Below are positions 59,357 through 64,000 of a DNA stretch of 64,000 nt, piece after piece. Source of the stretch: Mycolicibacterium sp. TUM20985 (GTDB lineage Bacteria; Actinomycetota; Actinomycetes; Mycobacteriales; Mycobacteriaceae). Positions within the stretch are counted from its first letter, which is position 1, and every line of letters starts with the position of its first letter. The translations under genes were made by a program, and so were the position numbers. The stretch lies in contig NZ_AP027291.1 in the NCBI RefSeq assembly GCF_030295745.1, forward strand, positions 4,154,001 through 4,218,000, written 5' to 3'. The notes beneath the pieces are model-generated. The model did no database searches. It worked only from the letters and a program-made list of their open reading frames with translations, and was not told the DNA's origin.

Positions 59357-60229
59357 ATGGCACAGCACGACCGGAACTAGGGAGTGGTGCAGGAGATTCA
59401 GGGTGGTGGATCCGAGCAGGACGCCGGCAAGGGCGTTGCGTCCTCGATTGCCCACCACGATCAGCTGTGCCCCCTCAGCGTGCGCCAGCAGGGCCTGGCT
59501 CGGGCCGTACGGTTCGACGAAGGTGGTCACCTCCACGCGAGGGTAGCGCGCGCGCCATGCAGCGACCGATTCGGTCACCGCCCGACGCTCCGCGGCCTCC
59601 AATCGGCTTCCGTCCGTGAGGAAGGGAGCGATCGCCTCGTCGAGGGCCACCAATGTGGACCAACAGTGCACGACGCGTAGCGGCGCACCGAACAGATCCG
59701 CCAGCGCGAACGCTGCCGCCAGGGCCGCGTCACCGTGGGGCGAGCCGTCGATCCCGACGACCAGGGGTTGCACCGTCGGCGCCACGGCGACACCCCGCCA
59801 TGCGACGAGCGGGCACATCGCGCGTCTCGCCACCTCGAGTGTGGTGGACCCCAGCAGCAGTGCGCCTGCGGGCGTCACCGCGGGGCCGCCCACGACGACG
59901 AGCCGGGCATGACCGCTGAGACGTGAGAGGACGGCACTGACGGGTTCGGCGAAATCCATTGTCGTGACGCTCAAGTCGTCGAAGTCGGCACGGACAGCCT
60001 CCTCAGCGGCCTTGAGGATCGCGGCGGCGGTGTCTCTCTGTTCGGCGATCTCCGCAGCGCGGATGGCCGCTGCGGCGTCGGACATGCTGTGCCCGAAGTA
60101 GGGATCGGCATGAACGAGGTGCAGAGGGCACGCCGACGCGTGCGCGATCGCGCCCGCCCAACGTGCGGCCGTCACCGACGACGGAGTGCCGTCGACGCCG
60201 ACGACCACGGGTGCCGAATCGTTGGACAT
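59342..60229 (-). CDS. Universal stress protein, tandem domain, with altered first site
   Basis: A 295-residue tandem UspA protein. The second domain has a normal ATP signature (GNRGRNALAGVLLGS). The first reads GGPAVTPAGALLLGS, with Ala where the second Gly should be, so nucleotide binding there is doubtful. GGGAGGG lies before ATG 60229. It lies 13 bases downstream of the Rv2004c-like gene and is likely cotranscribed with it. Confidence 0.88.
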   Translation of the reverse strand: MSNDSAPVVVGVDGTPSSVTAARWAGAIAHASACPLHLVHADPYFGHSMSDAAAAIRAAEIAEQRDTAAAILKAAEEAVRADFDDLSVTTMDFAEPVSAVLSRLSGHARLVVVGGPAVTPAGALLLGSTTLEVARRAMCPLVAWRGVAVAPTVQPLVVGIDGSPHGDAALAAAFALADLFGAPLRVVHCWSTLVALDEAIAPFLTDGSRLEAAERRAVTESVAAWRARYPRVEVTTFVEPYGPSQALLAHAEGAQLIVVGNRGRNALAGVLLGSTTLNLLHHSLVPVVLCHSATA

Positions 60230-60242
60230 GTCCCTCCCCCTA

Positions 60243-61745
60243 TCAGATGGCAAGGCAGCAGATCTGCTGCGCCTCGGCGACCGAATCACGCAGCGGCCCA
60301 TGGGTATCGATGTGATGGAACTCGCTCCAGTCATCGCCCTCGGCCTCGAGGAGACCGGCGATGCGCGGAGTGGCATCGGAGTTGGTTCCCACCCGAGTGG
60401 CGATGCGCCGCTGCGCCTCGAGCAGAGGTACCGTACACGCGAGTTCCACGACGGGACAAAAGTGTTGGCGCGCCACGTCGCGCGCACCCTGACGCTGGCC
60501 GGGGTCACGCCACGTCCCGTCGAGGACGACCGACCGACCGCGGGCCAGCGTCACTGCCGCCCGGTGCAGGACTTCGTCGTAGACCGCCGCCACGTTCTCG
60601 TCACCGTAGAGGCCGGCGTCCGGGATGCCGACGACGCCGGCGATCTCGCCTACTTCGCGGAGTTCCTGGCGCACGTCGTCGGTCGAGATGACCCGGGCTC
60701 CCATCGATTCACCGAGTGCGCGGGCCAGTGTGGTCTTACCGCTCCCCGGTCCGCCGCCAACCAGCACGAGTCGAACCGTGCCCGTCTGAAGGTGGTTCAC
60801 GGCGATGTCGAGATGGCGACGAGCGTCGACTTCCGCGGCCCCGTGACCCTGGTCGACCCTGATGCAATCGATCTTGGCGCGCACGACGGCGCGGTAGGCC
60901 ACGTAGAAGTCGGCCAACGCGGCGTGCGCGACGTCGCCCGACTGCCGGCGATATTCGGCGAGGAAGAAGTCCGCCAGGTCCTTTCGCTCGAGGAACTCCA
61001 GGTCCATCGCCAGGAAGGCGACGTCGTCGATGCAGTCGACATGGCGCAGTCCGTCGTCGAACTCCAAGCAATCCAACAGCACTGGGCCACGGTCGGGGCA
61101 GAAGACGTCGTCGGCCAGGAGGTCGCCGTGCCCGTCGACGATGCGGCGCTCGGCGATCCGTTCGGCGAACAGCTCCGCCCGCCCGGAAATGAACTGGACG
61201 GCAAGACGTTCGATCTCGGCCAATGGCTCGGGCCCGACCACGGTTCCCACGTAGCGGCGCAGCTCCGACAGATTCTCCTGCCATCGCGCGCCGACCGCTC
61301 CCACCGTGGCCGAGGCGTCGATTTGGCGCGACCGGTCGGTGCGCTCGTGGAAGCGCGCCATCGTGGCCGCGATGGCCGTCAACGAGTCCTGCACCTGCTC
61401 GCCGCGGCGGACCATCGACGACAACCGCAATGAATCGGGGTACCGGCGCATGACGATGACCGGTTCGGCGGGCCCGCATCCCGGGCCACTCAGGTGGGCT
61501 AGGCCCAGGTAGCTGTCGGGAGCGAGGCGGCTGTTGAGCGCGACTTCCCTGGCGCAGACGTGTTCCCGGCTCTCGACCGTCCGGAAGTCGAGGAAGTCGG
61601 TGAGGACGGGCTTCTTGATCTTGTAGGCCCGATCGCCCACCAAGAAGACGATACCCGTGTGGGTTTCGCAGATCTGGGCGTCCGCCAAGGCAGGTGCGAG
61701 AACCACCGGGACGTCCGCGGAGGCTGCACTCATACCCACGATCAT
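60243..61745 (-). CDS. Rv2004c-like APH/AAA kinase fusion protein
   Basis: A 500-residue protein. The N-terminal ~320 residues resemble the aminoglycoside phosphotransferase fold (catalytic-loop-like IVDGHGDLLADDV, then LLDCLEFDD). The C-terminal ~170 residues form a P-loop kinase with Walker A GGGPGSGKTTLARAL near 335. Rv2004c, a DosR-regulon protein, has the same length and layout. The substrate is unknown. ATG 61745 is used; ATG 61733 is an alternative. The DosR-like box at 61794 faces this gene and the nitroreductase at 61889. Confidence 0.82.
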   Translation of the reverse strand: MIVGMSAASADVPVVLAPALADAQICETHTGIVFLVGDRAYKIKKPVLTDFLDFRTVESREHVCAREVALNSRLAPDSYLGLAHLSGPGCGPAEPVIVMRRYPDSLRLSSMVRRGEQVQDSLTAIAATMARFHERTDRSRQIDASATVGAVGARWQENLSELRRYVGTVVGPEPLAEIERLAVQFISGRAELFAERIAERRIVDGHGDLLADDVFCPDRGPVLLDCLEFDDGLRHVDCIDDVAFLAMDLEFLERKDLADFFLAEYRRQSGDVAHAALADFYVAYRAVVRAKIDCIRVDQGHGAAEVDARRHLDIAVNHLQTGTVRLVLVGGGPGSGKTTLARALGESMGARVISTDDVRQELREVGEIAGVVGIPDAGLYGDENVAAVYDEVLHRAAVTLARGRSVVLDGTWRDPGQRQGARDVARQHFCPVVELACTVPLLEAQRRIATRVGTNSDATPRIAGLLEAEGDDWSEFHHIDTHGPLRDSVAEAQQICCLAI

Positions 61746-61793
61746 GTGCCCCGCGCGGGGCGCGGCGTACCGGCCGTCGGCCCCCTATTCCAC

Positions 61794-61829
61794 GGGAAAG
61801 GTCCCAACTGTGAAGGGCATAAATACCCT
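61794..61829. promoter_or_regulatory. DosR-like boxes between Rv2004c-like and Acg-like genes
   Basis: GGGAAAGGTCCC at 61794-61805 and AGGGCATAAATACCCT at 61814-61829 are both symmetrical at the outer arms. They lie 49-84 bases from the ATG at 61745 and 60-95 bases from the ATG at 61889. Confidence 0.55.
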
Positions 61830-61888
61830 GTTGCGCCGGAGCTGCCGGAGGCACGCTCGGTGGTGAACGATTCGCCAGGAGGACGACC

Positions 61889-62887
61889 ATGCCGCAGACC
61901 GCGGTCGCGTACGAGGTCATTGAAGCCGCTGTCCAGCTGGCCTGCCGCGCGCCGTCCTACCACAACAGCCAACCCTGGCGGTGGGTCGCGGACGGAAGCA
62001 CGCTCGACTTGCACCTGGAGCGCGACCGTCTGGTCACCACCGACCGTTCGGGCCGGGAGGCGTTGATCAGCTGCGGTGCCGTCCTCGACCATCTACGGGT
62101 CGCCATGGCCGCCGCCGGGTGGACGGCCAACGTCGACTACTTCCCAAATCCGAACAAGACCACGCACCTGGCGACCGTCGACTTCTCCGCGATGCCGTTC
62201 GTCACCGACGGCCACCGTCACCGGGCCGACGCGATCCTGCAGCGACGCACCGACCGCCTGCCGTTCGCACCCGTTCCCGATTGGGCCGCCCTCGAGGATC
62301 TGCTGCGTCGCGCGCTCGACGACGACGGGGCCGTCATGGACGTCCTGCGCGACGACGCCCGGCCTCAGCTCGCCGAGGCATCTCAGCTGACCGAGTCGCT
62401 GCGTCTCTATGATTCGTCCTATCACCAAGAATTATCCTGGTGGACATCGCCTTTCGACGTAACCGACGGAATACCGCAGAGCGCCCTGGTATCAGCGGCC
62501 GAAAGTGACCGCGTCGACGTCGGTCGAACGTTTCCGGTGACCCGACACGCCGAACGCCGCCTCGAGGTGCCCGAGGACCGCTCCACGATCGTCGCGCTGT
62601 CGGCCGTGGCCGATGACCACGGGGACATTCTGCGCTGCGGCGAGGCGCTCTCCGCACTACTCCTCGAGGCCACCCTCGCCGGGATGGCCACCTGCACGTT
62701 GACCCACCTGACCGAGGTCGCCGCGAGTCGCGACATCGTCAGCGGTCTGATCGGGCGCCCGTACCCGCAGGCGCTGATCCGGATTGGCCTGGCTCCGTCG
62801 CTCGATGAAATCCCGCCGCCCACGCCGCGTCGTCCCCTCTCCGACGTCCTGAAGTTCTCTCTGCGGGATGACAGGGGTCGTCTCTAG
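61889..62887 (+). CDS. Acg-family nitroreductase-like protein
   Basis: A 332-residue Acg-family flavin protein, a paralogue of the one at 15655. It shares CRAPSYHNSQPWRW, TDRSGREALISCGAVLDHLR (cited in part) and TPRRPLSDV. Family members Rv2032, Rv3127 and Rv3131 are DosR-regulated and needed for infection or dormancy in some settings, but their substrate is unknown. AGGAGG precedes the ATG. A box pair lies in its promoter. Confidence 0.88.
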   Translation: MPQTAVAYEVIEAAVQLACRAPSYHNSQPWRWVADGSTLDLHLERDRLVTTDRSGREALISCGAVLDHLRVAMAAAGWTANVDYFPNPNKTTHLATVDFSAMPFVTDGHRHRADAILQRRTDRLPFAPVPDWAALEDLLRRALDDDGAVMDVLRDDARPQLAEASQLTESLRLYDSSYHQELSWWTSPFDVTDGIPQSALVSAAESDRVDVGRTFPVTRHAERRLEVPEDRSTIVALSAVADDHGDILRCGEALSALLLEATLAGMATCTLTHLTEVAASRDIVSGLIGRPYPQALIRIGLAPSLDEIPPPTPRRPLSDVLKFSLRDDRGRL

Positions 62888-62911
62888 CTTCAGGACCATC
62901 GACGTCCAATC

Positions 62912-62926
62912 GGGGACTTAAGCCCC
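62912..62926. promoter_or_regulatory. DosR box upstream of usp-devR
   Basis: GGGGACTTAAGCCCC is the closest match in the window to the consensus core GGGACTWWAGTCCC, here with GCCCC in the right arm. It lies 66 bases before the usp gene that precedes devR, which would allow autoregulation. Confidence 0.7.
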
Positions 62927-62991
62927 TGATCGAACCTGGCTGCCAGGCCTAGCGTCGATGGGCAAGAGCTTGCAAACCGTTGGGAGACACG

Positions 62992-63861
62992 ATGCAGGAC
63001 ACGCACCAACCCTCACCGTGCGTAGTGGTCGGCATCGACGGATCTCGGGCAGGGGTCACGGCTGCGCTCTGGGCCGTCGACGAAGCCGTGCAACGTGACG
63101 TGCCGCTTCGGCTGCTCTACGCGATCGAGCCGAGTGCCGACAGCGACGAGCACCCGGACGTCGCCGCCCGTAGGTTGGCCACCGCCGAGCTGGCGATCCG
63201 CTATGCATTCGCCGCCGTCGAGGCCGCCGACGAGCCGGTGAAGATCGAGGTGGAGATCCTGCAGGAGCGGCCGACCGTGGCGTTGCTGAGGGCCTCGAGA
63301 ACGGCGGCGATGCTCTGCGTGGGTGCCATCGGGCTCAGGCACACGGCCATGGGCCGGCTCGGTTCGACCGCGGCCATGCTGGCCTCGTCGGCGCAATGCC
63401 CGGTCGCCATCATCCGCGGCACCGAAGCCGGTATCGTCCCGCCGCGTCCCGTGGTCGTCGAAGTCGACGAGATGATCTCCTGCACCAACGTCTTGCAGCT
63501 CGGCATCGCCGAGGCGCGGCTGCGCGGCGCACCGTTGCGCGTGCTCACCACGTGGCAGTCCAGGTTCACCGACATCCACGATGCGCGCGCCGTCAGCGAC
63601 GGAAACCGCCGCGCGAAGGCCCAACTCGACCGGCGCCTCTCCTGGTGGATCCGTAGAAACCCCGACGTCGACATCAAACCGGTGGTCGCGCACTGCAGCA
63701 CGCTGAACTACTTGAGCAACAACGCCAAGAAGATTCAGTTGGTCGTGGTCGGGCGTGAGCGGTCACGCGGGCTCGGCGACGTGGTGGGCGCCGGCGTCGA
63801 AGTCGCCCTCCACGATTCTGGTTGCTCGGTTCTCGTGTGTGAACCGCACAACGCGTTATGA
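62992..63861 (+). CDS. Universal stress protein upstream of devR (Rv3134c-like)
   Basis: A 289-residue USP-family protein. The first domain keeps the nucleotide signature GAIGLRHTAMGRLGS. The second is degenerate (GRERSRGLGDVVGAG), as in Rv3134c, which sits directly upstream of devR-devS in M. tuberculosis. GGGAGA at 62982 supports ATG 62992 over the TTG at 62980. Thirty-one bases separate it from devR, so it is probably the first gene of the usp-devR operon. Confidence 0.9.
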   Translation: MQDTHQPSPCVVVGIDGSRAGVTAALWAVDEAVQRDVPLRLLYAIEPSADSDEHPDVAARRLATAELAIRYAFAAVEAADEPVKIEVEILQERPTVALLRASRTAAMLCVGAIGLRHTAMGRLGSTAAMLASSAQCPVAIIRGTEAGIVPPRPVVVEVDEMISCTNVLQLGIAEARLRGAPLRVLTTWQSRFTDIHDARAVSDGNRRAKAQLDRRLSWWIRRNPDVDIKPVVAHCSTLNYLSNNAKKIQLVVVGRERSRGLGDVVGAGVEVALHDSGCSVLVCEPHNAL

Positions 63862-63892
63862 TCCCGTCGAATACTCCGCGAAGGGCGTGCAC

Positions 63893-64000
63893 ATGGTCAG
63901 AGTCTTTCTCGTCGACGACCACGAAGTGGTGCGCCGCGGGCTGATCGACCTGCTGTCCGCCGATCCCGAACTCGACGTCATCGGTGAAGCCGGAACGGTC
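63893..64000 (+). CDS. devR: DevR/DosR response regulator, 5' part only
   Basis: The first 36 residues, MVRVFLVDDHEVVRRGLIDL and onward, match the start of DevR/DosR of M. tuberculosis almost residue for residue. The acidic pair Asp8-Asp9 of the receiver domain is visible. The rest of the receiver and the LuxR-type DNA-binding domain lie beyond the window. AAGGG stands before the ATG. This regulator is the expected activator of the many DosR-like boxes in this window. Confidence 0.88.
   Translation, partial: MVRVFLVDDHEVVRRGLIDLLSADPELDVIGEAGTV

Noticed and set aside
1..64000. CRISPR arrays, tRNA/rRNA genes, insertion sequences, prophage or integrase
   Set aside because: I looked for regular spaced repeats, tRNA cloverleaf patterns, and transposase or integrase motifs and saw none; the island shows no obvious mobile borders.

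Overview
The window is high-GC actinobacterial DNA that reads as chromosome of a Mycobacterium, most likely a fast-growing (Mycolicibacterium-type) species. The evidence is gene content: mycobacterial DUF4193 and DUF1876 proteins, MmpS/MmpL, WS/DGAT acyltransferases of the Tgs type, Acg-type nitroreductases, a seven-iron FdxA, and a Rv3134c-like universal stress protein directly upstream of devR/dosR. Genes are packed tightly, and ATGA or GTGA start/stop overlaps are frequent. I saw no tRNA, rRNA, CRISPR array, transposase or integrase.

Region 1 (1-9300) is ordinary: the end of a septum-formation-family gene, a GH13 trehalose-synthase-like enzyme, a coupled trio (CNBD/CBS/DUF294 protein, DEDD exonuclease, ketoglutarate-semialdehyde-type dehydrogenase), a DUF4193 zinc-ribbon protein, and an OmpR-type two-component system. 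Region 2 (9361-13242) is a five-gene overlapping cassette: a secreted Pro-rich protein, ApbE flavin transferase, a ferric-reductase-like membrane protein, a NuoF-like flavoprotein and a 3Fe-4S ferredoxin, followed by a DUF2231 membrane protein. It looks like a membrane electron-transfer route.

Region 3 (13260-40617) and region 5 (53560-64000) form a DosR-type dormancy island. They hold six tandem universal stress proteins, two Acg-like nitroreductases, PfkB, DUF1876, a Rv2004c-like kinase, a Rv2629-like protein, FdxA, two WS/DGAT proteins, a propionate/acetate-CoA ligase and the start of devR. Palindromes resembling the DosR box (GGGACC-AAAG-ACCC, GGGGACTTAAGCCCC and similar) sit in nearly every promoter gap. 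The metabolic heart is a divergent pair of operons at 18482-37382. Leftward run GAPDH, a USP, a four-subunit NAD(P)-linked [NiFe]-hydrogenase (group 3b-like) and its maturation protease. Rightward run PEP synthase, an OtsB-GH65 fusion, a GltD-like NAD(P)H:ferredoxin oxidoreductase, pyruvate:ferredoxin oxidoreductase and a DHODH-like protein. Together they could carry fermentative disposal of electrons from pyruvate to H2 during hypoxia.

Region 4 (40773-53532) is a reactive-sulfur module. It holds two CsoR-family repressors that lack the copper-binding His and look like persulfide sensors (CstR-type). An operon carries persulfide dioxygenase-rhodanese, sulfide:quinone oxidoreductase, thioredoxin, a small Cys-rich protein, DUF302 and TauE/SafE. 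Nearby are a lone rhodanese, a cysteine-desulfurase-like class V enzyme and an MmpS/MmpL pair. Six palindromes of the form ATACC-N6-GGTAT lie in exactly the promoter gaps of this module. A 50-bp near-repeat and a second, unlisted Cys-rich gene show that part of the module was duplicated.
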